From the IMG/VR virus record IMGVR_UViG_3300027985_000661, positions 32,403 to 96,402 of that record: a stretch of 64,000 nucleotides of DNA; one strand, given 5' to 3'. Below are positions 9,412-23,100 of the stretch, in pieces. The notes under the pieces were generated by a model. That model did not search any database and was not told the origin of the DNA. It worked only from the letters and a program-made list of their open reading frames with translations. Position numbers and translations under genes: made by a program. The stretch comes from a virus. Within the stretch, counting starts at the first letter, position 1. Each line of letters starts with the position of its first letter.

Positions 9412-12047
9412 TGGCTAAATCAAAAATAATTAAACCTTTTAAAAAACAACAACTTAAAAATGCTAGAGCCAAGCAAGAACAGTTGCCTGAATATGGTCTT
9501 GGCGGAGATGTCTTCGCCGGGGCTGCTTCTGGCGCTGCGGCAGGCTCTGCGTTAGGTCCCTGGGGAGCAGCAGGAGGGGCAATAATAGGAGGGGCAGTTG
9601 CTTATTTTGGAAGTAAGAAAAAACAAGGGGCGGAAGATGCCGCAAAAATAGCCGCTAAGAAAGCGGAAGAATTTGAACAAGGTAGGCAAACTGCTTTAGC
9701 TAATTATACACCTTCACAAAGTTATAACCCTGTTAATTTTAAAATAGGCGGTATAGTAAAGGCGGGCAATGGACTTAAAGTATCTGACAAGGCCAAGAAA
9801 CAAGCTGATTTTAATTACTATATACAAGATGTATATAATCGTCTAACTCCTGAGCAGAAAGTTGAAATTAGTTCTTTACAAGATATTGTAGATATAGGAA
9901 CTAGATTAGGCAAAGCTGGAGAGTTAATGGAAGAAAGTCCTTCTTTATATACTCCTGTACAGGAAGCCGATTCCTCAGCTGTGAGATCCAGGACAGAGTT
10001 AGAAGGCGAGTATAAAATACCTACAGAAGGAAGATCTAAAGAATCCGATGCATTTGGAGCCAGATCTTTTTCTTATATAAACCCTGCTGTAGTTAAGAGG
10101 TATGATACCAAAGGTAACCTTAAAGAAAGCTACAAAGTAGTAAAAGACCCCAATACTAAAGAGGGGTATAGAAAAGCTACAGAAGGGGAGCCCCTTATCA
10201 AATTTGAAGATGGGGGTGTATTTAGTATGTATACTAATAAGGCCAAAAAAGTAGCAAGGAATGTAATACAACAAGTAGTTCCGCCTAGGGGGTATTCAAA
10301 TAAATTAGAAGATGTAGTAGATGTTGGAAAGGTCTCGATAGGAAATTTATTATCAGGAGAGCCTCGTAAAAGCGAAGGGGACTTAAGAGAGGATATGTGG
10401 AAGTACGCTTTAGGAACAAGTGATTCATTAGAGCACTTTGAAACTTCTCCCTACTCTCCAGCTTCTTCTAAAGACCCTAATGCAGTATATCATAGGGCTA
10501 AAAATATAGATAGGCAAGCTTTTCTTAATAATGCAAAAGAATATTTAGGTAGTAATGAAAGTATAGTAACTAAACAAGGACTTCCACTAAGTGTAGTAAA
10601 TGAAGGGTTTAGAGACGTATATTCAGATGAAAATCCTGATGATGAAAAATTGAAATTTTCAGACGCTATGGGAAGATATACTATAGGTAGAGGGTCTGAT
10701 GACAAAGGTAATTATATATCTTACTATGATAAATGGGATTTAGCAAATCCAATAGCAAATAAGGTACTTAAAAGACAACCTGAAATTTATGATAGGGTGT
10801 ACTATGAAGAAGATGATTTAGGTAATTATAACCTAATAGATGAATTTAAATGTGGAGGTAAAGTGAAAAAACCTAGAATAATGAGAAATGGAGGGGCACA
10901 AATAGATACTGTTAATCCAAATGTAGAGGTAGAAGGAGGTGAGACTCTTTTAACTCCACAAGGTGATAATATAGCAGTAGAAGGCCCTAGCCATGAGCAG
11001 GGCGGTATCCCTATGAATTTGGAAGGGGGCACACAAGTGTTTAGTGATAGTTTAAAAGTACCTGGTACTAAAAAAACATTCTCAGATATTAATAAAAAAT
11101 TAATTAAAAAGATAGATCAGTATACTAAAGATTTAGAGTCCTCTAATTCTACTGGAATTACTAGAAAGACGGCTGAGAGAATGCTTTCTAAATTAAAAGG
11201 TGAACAACAAGATTTATTTGTAACCCAGGAAAGATTAAAGATTCCTACAAAAGGAATGCGTAAGAATGACGTAGCAAAAGCAGAGAACGGCTTATTAGTA
11301 AATAGAGTTCCTACATATAGTCAATTGCAAATGCCTAGCATACAAGCTGGGTTGGCTGATACATCGGCTACTCTAGCTACCCCTCAAGGAGGCTTCCCAG
11401 CATCCCCTGCTTTAGGCGGAGGAGGCAAAGGTCTTAATATGGGTAATGGTATATCTGCCGCAGCTACATTAGCGCCAGCTTTATATAATATCGGTCAAGG
11501 TTTATTTGGAGATGTAGAAATAGAAGAGCCTGTTAGATATGATAATTTTGCAGGGCAGGCTGCTGCTGCTAGATTAAGAGGTTTAAAAACAGATGTATCT
11601 CCTCAATTAGAAGAAGCTAAACAAAGTTACAGAGTAGGGAGGCACAACCTATCTAAGGCAGCTAGGTCTAGAGGAGAATTGTTAAGCGGCCTAGGAGGAC
11701 TATCTGCTATGGAGGCTCAGACTAGAGCAGGTATACTGTCAAATGCTCAGAATTTAGATAATCAATACACTGTACAAGAAGCGCAGCTATCCTCTAATTT
11801 GGGAGCACAACAAGCACAAATGGATTTCCAAGCGCGACAGGCTGCTAATTTAGCTAACCAGCAGGCGCGTACAGCGCAGAGTAATATGTTACGTACAGGA
11901 CTTTCGCAAACTAGTCAAATAGTACAGAATAATCAATTAATGAGGAATCAACAACAGCGGGATGCCATGAGAATGGAATCTTTACAATCCCTACTTCCTA
12001 ATTTCACGGTTGATCCTAGAACAGGAAAGATAATTTATAAAGGATAA
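9411..12047 (+). CDS. Virion cargo / ejection protein with Gly-Ala membrane-like segment
   Basis: An 878-residue protein. Residues about 30-67 form a Gly/Ala-rich hydrophobic stretch (GAASGAAAGSALGPWGAAGG) followed by KKK, typical of glycine-zipper membrane-inserting segments in ejected phage proteins. The middle carries EVEGGETLLTPQGDN and EGPSHEQGGIPMNLEGG, recurrent in crAss-like virion proteins. The C-terminal 200 residues are Gln/Ala-rich helix (SSNLGAQQAQMDFQARQAAN), probably coiled coil. By order (muzzle, this gene, next gene, RNAP) it is a cargo protein carried in the tail and injected with the polymerase. Ejection is inferred. Confidence 0.6.
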   Translation: MAKSKIIKPFKKQQLKNARAKQEQLPEYGLGGDVFAGAASGAAAGSALGPWGAAGGAIIGGAVAYFGSKKKQGAEDAAKIAAKKAEEFEQGRQTALANYTPSQSYNPVNFKIGGIVKAGNGLKVSDKAKKQADFNYYIQDVYNRLTPEQKVEISSLQDIVDIGTRLGKAGELMEESPSLYTPVQEADSSAVRSRTELEGEYKIPTEGRSKESDAFGARSFSYINPAVVKRYDTKGNLKESYKVVKDPNTKEGYRKATEGEPLIKFEDGGVFSMYTNKAKKVARNVIQQVVPPRGYSNKLEDVVDVGKVSIGNLLSGEPRKSEGDLREDMWKYALGTSDSLEHFETSPYSPASSKDPNAVYHRAKNIDRQAFLNNAKEYLGSNESIVTKQGLPLSVVNEGFRDVYSDENPDDEKLKFSDAMGRYTIGRGSDDKGNYISYYDKWDLANPIANKVLKRQPEIYDRVYYEEDDLGNYNLIDEFKCGGKVKKPRIMRNGGAQIDTVNPNVEVEGGETLLTPQGDNIAVEGPSHEQGGIPMNLEGGTQVFSDSLKVPGTKKTFSDINKKLIKKIDQYTKDLESSNSTGITRKTAERMLSKLKGEQQDLFVTQERLKIPTKGMRKNDVAKAENGLLVNRVPTYSQLQMPSIQAGLADTSATLATPQGGFPASPALGGGGKGLNMGNGISAAATLAPALYNIGQGLFGDVEIEEPVRYDNFAGQAAAARLRGLKTDVSPQLEEAKQSYRVGRHNLSKAARSRGELLSGLGGLSAMEAQTRAGILSNAQNLDNQYTVQEAQLSSNLGAQQAQMDFQARQAANLANQQARTAQSNMLRTGLSQTSQIVQNNQLMRNQQQRDAMRMESLQSLLPNFTVDPRTGKIIYKG

Positions 12048-12051
12048 TACA

Positions 12052-14121
12052 ATGGCAATTTCACGTTTCGATAGCCCTGCTGAAGCTCCAGTTATGAACA
12101 CTTATGTTCCTATTCCTTTTCAGGAATTGCAACAGGCGGCTTTAACAAGGCAACAAAGATTTGAAGAAGGTCTGGCAGCAGAAGAAGCCGTTGAGACCGA
12201 ATTAGGCACTTTCTCAGGATTAGGGTCAGTATATTTACCACATAAGGGTAAAAGTGTAGCAGTAGGAGATAGAGATAGGGTATTAGAAAGGGTATCGCAA
12301 TATAATAATCAGATAGACCAGTTAACTTCTAAATACCCTGATAAGTCTTCACCTGAATTTAGAACTGCTATTAGAAGTATAATAAGAAATATGCGAGCTG
12401 ATAAGGCACCTACTGGATTATTTGGTAGGGCTGAGGCTACGACAGCAGCTTATAGAGACATACAAAAAAGGTTATCAGAAAATGAAGATTTGGCTACAAG
12501 TCCACATTTAGGGCAAGATATATACGCCGGCCTAGAGGATTTTGCAAATAAGTCTTTAAAAGAACAAGTAGATTTAGATATACCAGCATCTATAGGCAAA
12601 CCTATGGATGTAGTCGGAGAGTTATCTGATCAGATTAAGAATATGAAAACCATGATAGGCGAGAACGCCTTTACTGAGGACGGTTATATAAAATCTGAGT
12701 ATTTGGAAACACTTACTCCTGAAAGAATACAACAGGCCGCTATGGGAGTTATAAATTCTAGACCTGATTTACAAAGATATGTGGCTAGGGAAAGTCAGTA
12801 TTACGGCAGAGATCCTCAAGAGGCTATCCAAGGATTAGCCAATACAATGGTTGATTTATTCCAAAAACAAGCGTACAAGAAAGATTTAAAAGGAGACCCT
12901 ACTAACAAGGCTAATAAAAATAGATTATTATCTGGTATAGGAGAAGAGATAGCAGTAGCCGTTCCTGGGCAAGTGTATACTCCTAGGAAAGTAGAGGATA
13001 ATATAAAGGATCTTGGCAAATCCATACAGGATAAGGAAACTGAGATATCCCAGTTCAAACTGGATATGAATATACCACAAGGCTCTACTATAGGGGTAGA
13101 TGAGTATGGTAATAAGAAAGACTTTGCATCTACCTTAGCTATTAAAAACAACGAGAAACAAAACATGCTGGATGAGAAGGCTAGGTTTGAAAAATTTAAT
13201 AGTTTAGCTAGGGAGCAGAGTGGCTGGACAGATGAATACTTATATACTAAATTAGAGGATCCTAAAGTTCAAGAAGAAGCTATTAAAGCAGCAGAAAATG
13301 AATTTTACGCTTCCCTTAGATCTTTTAATCCTCATACAGGGGGTATAGATACTAAAAAGTATGAGTCCAAAGAACAAGAGAATGCAGAAAAAGAAGACTA
13401 TATAAATAATAATTGGCAACGTGTAGCTACTAATAAATTAAAGCAAGACGACACTAATTATAAAAAATATGAACAAGTACTACAAGGATTTGGAAATACT
13501 TCTGCTGAAACTGCGGTTGTGTATCCTTTAACAAAGGAGTTAGTAGGTTCGGAAAATGTAGATTTTATAGAAGGTCTTGTTAATAAATATGGAACTTCTT
13601 TTGATATAGCAACTAAAGAAATAGTAAATACTAATACCGGATTGCCTATAGAAGATGAAGGGGAATGGAAAAAAATGAATTTTGAAAAAGCCAAATTCTT
13701 TGGGTACTTATTTGGACCAAGTGGGGAATTGAAACTGAATTATATAGTCCCTTCTAAAGATACAAATGGTGAGAATACTTCTATTGTAAGAAACGCCCCT
13801 AAAGGGTTAGAAAAAGCAGTATTAGAAGGCAATCAAGATTTCCTATTACAGAAAATAATAAAGGATCAAATATCTTATAATTTTAAAGATATAAGTGAAG
13901 ATATGCAGCAAGATACTGTATATTTAGGTCTTGCAGGTCTTAAGAAAGAAATACCTGTTATAGGTCCAAACTTTAATAAAAGAAAAGGCAAATGGACAGC
14001 CGCTTATAAAATAGAAGGCGAAGAGGTGCCTTTAGAAATAGAAGCTGACAATAAAGAGGAATTAGTATCCAAGTTAGCTTTCGCTTATGAAATGGAAGCA
14101 AATAGTAAATATAATAAATAA
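12052..14121 (+). CDS. Virion cargo protein, helical
   Basis: A 689-residue mostly helical protein starting MAISRFDSPAEAPVMNTYVP. This N-terminal style (PAEAPVMNTYVPIPFQELQQAAL) is shared by crAss-like proteins located just upstream of the virion RNAP and regarded as cargo. There is heavy Glu/Lys/Gln content and no enzyme motif. The gene lies 4 nt after the previous stop and ends 4 nt before the RNAP start at 14126, so the three genes form one translational unit. Confidence 0.55.
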   Translation: MAISRFDSPAEAPVMNTYVPIPFQELQQAALTRQQRFEEGLAAEEAVETELGTFSGLGSVYLPHKGKSVAVGDRDRVLERVSQYNNQIDQLTSKYPDKSSPEFRTAIRSIIRNMRADKAPTGLFGRAEATTAAYRDIQKRLSENEDLATSPHLGQDIYAGLEDFANKSLKEQVDLDIPASIGKPMDVVGELSDQIKNMKTMIGENAFTEDGYIKSEYLETLTPERIQQAAMGVINSRPDLQRYVARESQYYGRDPQEAIQGLANTMVDLFQKQAYKKDLKGDPTNKANKNRLLSGIGEEIAVAVPGQVYTPRKVEDNIKDLGKSIQDKETEISQFKLDMNIPQGSTIGVDEYGNKKDFASTLAIKNNEKQNMLDEKARFEKFNSLAREQSGWTDEYLYTKLEDPKVQEEAIKAAENEFYASLRSFNPHTGGIDTKKYESKEQENAEKEDYINNNWQRVATNKLKQDDTNYKKYEQVLQGFGNTSAETAVVYPLTKELVGSENVDFIEGLVNKYGTSFDIATKEIVNTNTGLPIEDEGEWKKMNFEKAKFFGYLFGPSGELKLNYIVPSKDTNGENTSIVRNAPKGLEKAVLEGNQDFLLQKIIKDQISYNFKDISEDMQQDTVYLGLAGLKKEIPVIGPNFNKRKGKWTAAYKIEGEEVPLEIEADNKEELVSKLAFAYEMEANSKYNK

Positions 14122-14125
14122 CAAC

Positions 14126-17100
14126 ATGAGTAATAAACTTACTAACGAAAAATTACAGGTTTTATTAAATTCTAAAGTAGATCCGACGACGGGTTTACAA
14201 CAACCTGAGCGTAGTAGTAATCTTACAAATGAAGACTTAGCACGGGGGTTGAAGTACGCTTCACCCTCTTCTTTTTTAGGTGGTAAGGATTTGCAGCAAG
14301 ACCCTACTAAATTTAATTTCGCTCTGAGGACAGATGCGGATAACCAAGAATTAAGGGCTCAAAACCAATCTTTTACACAACGTACTATGCATGGAGCTGG
14401 TAGGTTGATAGGAACTACTGTAACTAAGGCATTGTCAGGTCTAGGTTATGTAGGGTCTGGTATAGGAGCTTTAGCAAAAGGCGATATCAATGTCATGTTA
14501 GACAATGGGTGGTCTGCTGCTTTTAATGAGTTAGAAGAAGACATTAAAGAAGCACTTCCTATACACCATACTAGAAAATACTTAGAAGGAAATGTATGGG
14601 AGCAAATGGGTACATGGGGATTTTGGATGGACGATGTAGTAGACGGAGCAGCGTTTATGCTATCCTCTGCTATAGGAGCAAAGGGTCTAGACAAATTAGG
14701 TACCGCTACTAAAGTATACGGTAACCTTGCAAAAGCAGTATCTAAAGGACTTAGAGCTACTAAATTAGGTAAGGATATAGGTAAAACAAGTATCAGGTTA
14801 AAGAAAATAGCAGATGCGATGGATTTCGCTACTGTTACTGCTTATAATACTACAACAGAAGCTGCATTTGAAGCTAAGGATACTAAAGACCAAGTATTAA
14901 GATCTTTACAATCTAAAGTAGATAGGGGAGAAATATCTAAAGAAGAGGCTGATAAAATAGCTACAGGTGCTGCTAGAAATACATTTTGGTGGAACGCTGC
15001 TGCTATAGGACCGTCTAATGCTCTAGCTTTAGGCCAGATATTTAAAAAGTATGACTTTCTTAAGTTAGGTGCTAAAGGTACAGGACCTTTAAGTAAAACA
15101 CAAGTAGCTAGTATATTTGGCAAGAATGCTTTACTATCTGCTGCTTCTGAAGGGTTGTATGAAGAAAACATACAAAATGCTATTCAGTCTTATAATACAG
15201 ATGTTAATACTGGATTTGGACAGAATGGGGATTGGAAAGATCATTTAACAGGAGTATTAAGCAATGCTGCTAAAAACTTCACTACAGATGAAGGTCAAAA
15301 AGCAATGGCCTTAGGTGCTATTATAGGTCTAATACCAGGAGGTGTAGGTGGAGTAAGAAATGCCCAAGAATCTAATAAAAGAAATTCTATTTTAGCCACT
15401 TCTAGAGGAGTACAGCTTAATTTACTTAAGCAAGGAATAGCTGATTTATACGAACGAGATAATGCAGGTAATGTTGTTCTAGATGAAAATAACAAAGCTA
15501 AACTAAACCTAGACAAAGTACAATCTGACTTTGCTAAATTGTACCAAGAACAGGCAGATCTAACCGCTATGTTAAAGGCCTCCAATTCTGGAAATGAATT
15601 GATGGTAGATTTTCTAAAAGAACGCCAGGTACAAAGTGTGGCTAAACTACAAGCTGCTTCTAATTTAAATATTAATTCTTTTGAAGATTTCATAGATACC
15701 TATGCTCAAAAAGAAATAGAAGAAGTAGGGGAAGAAAGTAGGGATGGAATAGAAGGCCAAGCTAAAGGCTATAAAGAAAGGGCTAAAGAATACTTCAAAA
15801 TATATGATAGTATAACTAATAATTATGGTGGGTTATTTAATTTTGGAAATTCTAAAGAAGCTGTTGCTTTTAAAGAAAGCGTAATAGATTCACAATTTAA
15901 TGAGGCCGCTACTCAATATTTTTGGGAAACTAAAAAGAAAGAGTTAGAGGAGTCTTTAAAAGTAGCAGAGGATTCTGCTAATGTATTGGATTTAGATAAT
16001 AAACTAAACGCATTAAAAAGGGAAAAAGGAGTAGAAGTAACTGAAGAAGAAGCTAAACTTCGCATAGCTCCAGAAGCGGCTAAACGTATAGAGTCTACTA
16101 AGAAACGCATTAAAGAGATTGATAATATTCTATTAGAGTCCTATGAGAATATGAAAGATCTTCTTAATGAAGGTAAGCAAAAAGAAAGATTCGAAGAAGA
16201 AAAAAGACTTATCGAAAATTTCAAACAAGTTGTAGATGATGCAGTTCAGCAACAAAAAACTAATACTAGGAGCGAAGCAGATAAAACATCAACTAAAGAT
16301 AGAAGTGGTAAAGAAGTTAATCTTTCTAAGTTCTCCTACGAAGATGCTTTTAGACAAGGGTATGAAATAGACCAGCCTGCTACTGATATTAATAACAAAC
16401 TTAATAATATCACTCCTGGCGCTATTACAGCGTATTCTATTAAAAATGATGAAGCTAACCATAAACAAACTGTATTTACAAATGGAGATCCTAGTAATGA
16501 TGTATTAGGGGTATCGGATGTATTCTCTAGAAAGTTACAAAATATAAATACAGGCGAGGAAGTAGATGCTAATATAAGATTTAAAAATAATCAATTAGTA
16601 AATATAACTTATAAAGACACCAATAAAGGAGAGGAAGTTTCTTTTACTTTACCTACTAAAGAAGATGGTACTAAATATACACTAGATGACTTCAATGAAG
16701 TATTAGACTTAATCCCTGCTATATCTGCGTTTGAGGTTAAAGAAATAGAAGGTGAATATACATATTTAGGTAGAAAAAAAGTATCTGATTTTGATGCATT
16801 GGCTAGTCAAACAAGACTAGAAATGAAAAGAGGTAATAGAGAAGTGCAACGTAGTATTTCAGACAAGGTCTCACAGATTAAAAGAGATATTGAAAATGGA
16901 ATATCTAAAGGTTATGCTGACAGTAGGTACGGTAATACAACTTTTAAAGAACTGTTTAAAGATGCCGCTATACAGCATTACCCCGCTATTCATGCAGGTA
17001 AAGTAGGTATCCTTTCTTTGGAAGGAGGTAGTGTTATCTTTAAAGAAACTACTTTAGTACAAGATGACCTTAAGTTAGTTAAAAATATATCCGCTGTAGC

Positions 17101-20100
17101 TTCTATAGAGGACACTACAAAGTTAAGTGACCTTGAAATTTATATAGCTAAAGATATACCATTTAATATTAGTATAGAAGAATCTGGAAGTACATATAAA
17201 ATACAGGATAAATTATATACAAATAGGCTTGTAAATAAAATAGATGCTGTAGAAGAAGATAGTAAAGGTAATCCAATATCTGTAACTCTTACAAATGAGT
17301 TAGGAGAAAATATAAAATTCACTACTCCTAATATAGTAGACAGTATAGCTAGTAATTTACTGCTGTTTGAGATGGGCAAGGATAAAACTATTATAGATTT
17401 ATTCGGTACAGATTATTCTGACTTTGTTGTAATTAGAAAAGAAAATACTAAATACCCTGAGAATTACACAGTATATAGAAAAGGAGGTAGGTACACAATT
17501 TATACAGAAAGAGGTACCTTAGTTAAACCTCACTTTAAAAATTATAAAACTATAGCATTTCAAGTAGATAATGAAATTTCTAAATTGGCTATTGCTTACG
17601 CCGATAAATTAAAGTATAACTATAATAAAAAAGAAGTTAAAGATGAACTCACTAGACTTACTAGGATTTTTAACTCCCCAACAACAGGAGAGGCTCTTAA
17701 GTACCCCACTAAATCAGAGGTACTCGCTACTGAAAGAGTGGAGAGACCAAAAGGAGAATTAAAAGAAAAAGAAGAGCAGGATATAGTAAATAGCTCTATA
17801 GAAGATGACGCTATATCTGAAAGTGCTTTAGAGCAGAGAGAAGGGCAGAAGGCTGTAATTGCAGAGGAAGCTACAACTGATGATCTAATTAAACTAACCG
17901 ATAGTATAGAACCTATAGAGCCAAGTGAGGTAGAAGATAGGCAATATGAGAATGAGGTTTTATCTAGAGGTGTAAGACATACAGCTAGTGCTATAGGCTA
18001 TGTAGCTAATATAGACGGGCAGCCTAGACCTATTAATGAAGAGTTTGGTAAGTATGTAATTAATCAAAATATCAAGGGAGATTATGTTACTCCTGATTTG
18101 GATATGGAGAATGATTGGTGGAATACCGACCAAGATTACTCAATAGAAGATAAGCAGAAAGTTAAAGATGCTATAAAAAAAGGATTAACAGCCGAGCAAA
18201 TAGATAGGTTATTAGATTCTAAAAAACCAGGGTTTACAAATTGGGTAGATTCATTACCTATTAAAATAGAGTATGGTGAATTTGATTACGGCATTTATAT
18301 GCATAGGTCAGATTATCCTCATATTAGAGTACCTAAAGATATAGAGTACGCTAACTATAAAAATAACGGTGAATATCTAGATGCTATAGACAAATATAAG
18401 AATAAAATAAAGTCTCAAACAAAAGCGGCTAGGTATAAAATAATAGAATCCCTACTTAAAGGTAATGTTGTTAACATTCCTGTGGAAGGTAAATCTATGG
18501 GTACACCTAACAATATAGGAAATAAAAGAAATCTAGCAGAGGTATTAACCAAGATAGAGTCTAATATAGATCTTAGAGAGGTTACTTTAGGAGTAGCTAC
18601 TAAAGATGGGTCTATTGATAAAGGCAATGGAAGAAAAATGGTAGGTAAGGGTAGTCAAGGGAATATATTCTTAGAGACTTCTTATACTGCTAATGGTGAG
18701 GTAGGGAACTTTAAATTAAATCCTGGATATTTATCTCAAGAGCATGCTATTATTGTGTTAGAGACATTACAGCAAGCTTACGATCGTAAAAGTGGAGGAT
18801 TTAAAGGTAAGTACGAAGGTAAAGGAGTTACAGGTGATTTAACAAGATCTCAGATTTTAAAACTTCTTGTAGTATATGGGGAAGATAATACTAAAGTAGA
18901 AAATGACCCTAATAAACAGCATTTAAAAGAAAAACAACTTTGGGTAAAAAATGCTAGAATACTACATTATGGTACTAAGACTATGCCTTTACATAATCCA
19001 AGTAAAGAGCAGCTATCTGATTTTATAACTTGGGCAACTACTAAGAAAACATACGCTATTAATAGGGATCAACTTAATACAGGTGTTTATAATAAAGACT
19101 TTACAATTGGTAATATAAAGTTCATTAAAGGTAAGGACAACTATAATAGCATGGTATTAAAGTCAGGTATGGTTCTTACAGATTTAGATGTAGTAGAAGG
19201 TACTAAATCTTTAACTAAAGATCCTGCTGTAATAATGGACTTAGAAGCTGCCGGAATTTCATATAGCGAAGTTATACCTACTAAAAAGAATGAGGTAGTA
19301 CCTAAAGAAAGTAAGGTAGTACACACCTCTCCTAAAAAGGTAGCTAACGAGGTTAAACCTAAAGTTACAGAGGCTTCCGAATCTTCATCTGATGAGGTTA
19401 AACAAAAAGTTACTAAAAGAAGAAAAAATGCAGCAGGAGGTGTAGCAGGAGATAAGTTAGGAAACTTTACTAAAATTACTTCCATAGGAGTAGGAGGTAG
19501 TGTATATTTAGAAATAGAAAACGAGGAGGGTGATATATCTAAGAGAGTACTAGGAACAGTTGAACAAGACGAAGAAGGTCTATATTTTAGTTTAAAAGGA
19601 GTTGGTGCCGAATTCATTATTGTAGATAACGCCTTTAAGTCAGAAGGCGGGGATATCAGTTTGAATGATGCTAAAGCTTTCCAACGTATTAATGCTAAAG
19701 TTGGCATATTTAGTCATATGTTTAAGTATGATTCTCCTGGTATATCTGAGAGTAAAGTAGAAGAGTTAGAAAATAAAACTGCTGATATACAAGCGGAAAC
19801 TCCAGAGGTAAAAGTAGTTAATCCGCCATCTCAGGAGCAATCTAATCCTTCCCCTACTAAAGCTTTCAAAAATACAGGTAAGACAGGGTTACATCAGTTA
19901 GGTAGAAGTCCATTTAAAATGGCTACTAAAAAGCCAGGTACTTATACTTTAGCGGATCTCCAAAAGGAAACAAAATGGATTAAAGATAGATTTTCAGATG
20001 TTGAAGTAGATATAATAGATAATTTTATAGAGTTGGCCGGAGATAGAAGAGCTATGGGGCAATCTAGAAGAGATTCTATTTTATTAGCTACAATGGCTGA

Positions 20101-23100
20101 GGCTGGTACAGCATACCACGAAGCTTTCCACCGTGTATCTCTTTTTTACTTAACAGATGAAGAAAGACAAGGTATATATAATGAAGCTAAATCTATATAC
20201 CCAGGCTTAGAAAATAAGAAGGACTCAGAGATAGAAGAATTTTTAGCAGAGCGTTTCCGTAATTTTATTATAAGAGAGCAAGATAAACGTAATTCTAAAA
20301 AGAGTTGGGGAGCTAAAATATGGGATGCATTTAAAAAGATATGGAATGCTATTTCAAATTTATGGATTAAGCCGAGTAGATTTGATGAATTGACCTTGGA
20401 TAGATTATTTAGTGATATAGAGCAAGGAAGGTATAAAAGAACTAAGATAGATCCTACTAAATATAAAGACTTAACTGATACAAGTGTAAACTCTGTAGTT
20501 AAAGGATTTGAATTAAAAGGGACTAGGCTTTATTCTATACAGACTGAACAACAACTTAAAGAAGTTGTGCAATCTATGTTTTATACTTTAGCTGAAACCA
20601 ATTTACTTGTTCAATACGATGAGGAGACAGGTGAACGCACCTTAGGCCTAAGTTCTGTAGAGGATCTTAAAGATATAAAATACGGTCCAATGTTTGAAGC
20701 TATAGAACAGGAGTATAACGATGCCTTATCTATAGGTGAAAGTAATGAAGCTTTCTTATTAGAAATACCCACAGCTACGCCCTCTAGACTTCGTGAAATT
20801 AGAGAACAAGCTTTTGGAGATCCTAATTTCCAAGGAGATTTACAAGCAGAATTAAGACAGCAAGCGGATAGTGCATTTAATATAGGACTTATTTATGAAG
20901 AAATTTTAGACCATAGTGAAGTATTTACAGAGGTATTGGAAGATTACCTTAATGGTCTTAATATTAGAACTGTAAATAAAGATACCGATATAGATTTAGA
21001 CGAATCCCCTGATGAATTAGATGGAAGTACTAGATCAGATTTTGATAAGTATAATAAGATAGCGTTCGAGTCATCGGCTAAACACAATGTAGCAGCCAAT
21101 ATCAAGTTATTATTATCTATTCTCCCTGCTTCTAATGAACGTAGTGAATTGACTGGGTTATATACATTTGCAGAATTTGGGCAGCTAATGTCTAAGATAT
21201 ATAGAGATCTTAGAGGTATTAGAGACGCGCAATCTATGATGGATAAACTTGTAGAATTATCAGAAGGTAATATTACCTATTCTGTTCTTGTTAAGCATTT
21301 AAATAAAGACGAAACACTTAAAACACAGTTCTTTAGAACAGTTAATAAAAATGCTCTTGACTTTGTAAATGCCTTAGTATCAGTAGAAGATGGTAAGCCT
21401 AGGATTACTTTTGGAGCATCTGCTATACAAACAGCAGGGGCAAGGAAGTTAAAAGAATGGAACAATTCTTTGATAAGATCTGGTTTATTTAAACATAGTA
21501 GAGGTGGTGAACCTATCCCTAATATCGAAGCCTTTAATAAATTACAAAATAAATTTATTGATCTATATGATAATATTAAATTTCAGGTAGATAGAAAGAA
21601 GAGTATTAATAATTTAGAAGAATTAAAAACTGATCTTATTTCTATTTTAAATGAAGCTGGTATTGAAATAGATATTAAAGGATTAGAATTAGCTTTATCA
21701 GATATTAACGATATTCAATCAGAAGCTTTATTAGATTTAATTCAAGGAAGTGAGACATTTAAATCTCCTATATATTATATATTAGGTAAAGAGGGAAGTT
21801 TAGATAAACTTTTTAGAAGTAAAAACGGCACTTATAAAAATGATAAAGGAAAGTTTATCAATTTTGAAAATGTCTACACAGATGAAAAAGGAGCCAAATA
21901 CTTATCTAATAAACAAGCTGAAACTAACCCTTATGAAGAGGGAGATTCTATATTCGGAGCTGGTGGAAACAGGTATTACACTATTATGCAGCACACCTAT
22001 ACTAGTAATACTTTTAATGAGTTTGCTAAGAATCCTGAGGTTATAGAAGCTAAATTAAATGCTGTATATAATAAAAATAGTAGATTTCTTAATGCTTTGA
22101 AAGACGACCCTAAATTGGCAGAGATAGTAGGCATGAAGACTATGGCCGCTATAGTTAGGGAGGATGAATATGATACTGGTAGAGAGTACCAAGGAATTAC
22201 TGAATTAGAGGATTATTTGCTTCGTATAGCCGCAAATGAGAAAGGACTATTCACACCCCCTACTCCTGCGGATCGTAGATTTTACGCTTTCTATCAAGGT
22301 TTTAATGACCTTAAATTAGATGGTACTATGGATACAGAAGGCAATATTAATGAGGAAGTATTAGAAGTATTTTCAGATTACGTTAAAGACGAAGAGGCCC
22401 GCATGAGAGTTGTAAGGGCAGATATAGACAAAGTTATCAAGGGACAACGCGATTCCTCTACTTTATTCGAAAATTACCATTATAAATATTTTGGAGCAGG
22501 CGAGACTGTACAAGAAGGGCAAGTGGTTATTGAGGGAAATGATATAGTTCCTGTAGGGAAGAAAGTTAAAAATGGAGGTAAGTTACTTAAGCGGAATAAT
22601 AAATATGTAGGAGGCGGAGCTAACTATACCAACTTTGCATCTTTTAACAACAATACACCTACTAATGTAAAGCAGGCATTACAGAGTATTATAAGAGATC
22701 GTTTAAATGATGAAATTAAATACATTACAGACTTAGGAATTGTAGAATCAGAATTAGATAACGGGAATTATAGAATTACTAAGAATTTACTTTTGGACGA
22801 CGGTATGTTAGATCGTTATAAGAAAGAATTAGTAACAGAAGACGAAGAGTATGCTGCCGAGAATATAGTATTAGACAATTTAATTAATACTATGATGGCC
22901 AGCATTGAGACAGGTAAACTTATTACTGGTGACCCTGCTTCGTATAAATCTCCTGAAGATCATGTTAAACGTCTTCCTGGCTATACCTCTACTGGGGATA
23001 ATACACGGAATGACTTCCCTGCTGAATATTATACAGATAGTCCATTAGTGCATTCTAATAAATATAATGTAACTACTTTCACAAGTAAAATAATAGAATC

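Noticed and set aside
14087-14125. Upstream in-frame ATG for the RNAP polyprotein
   Set aside because: It lies inside the end of the previous gene and adds an Asn-rich extension; the ATG at 14126 follows the previous stop by 4 nt, as at other junctions in this operon.
15295-15693. Minus-strand 132-codon frame within the RNAP gene
   Set aside because: Antisense shadow; no start context and sequence of low-complexity Leu/Ser type.
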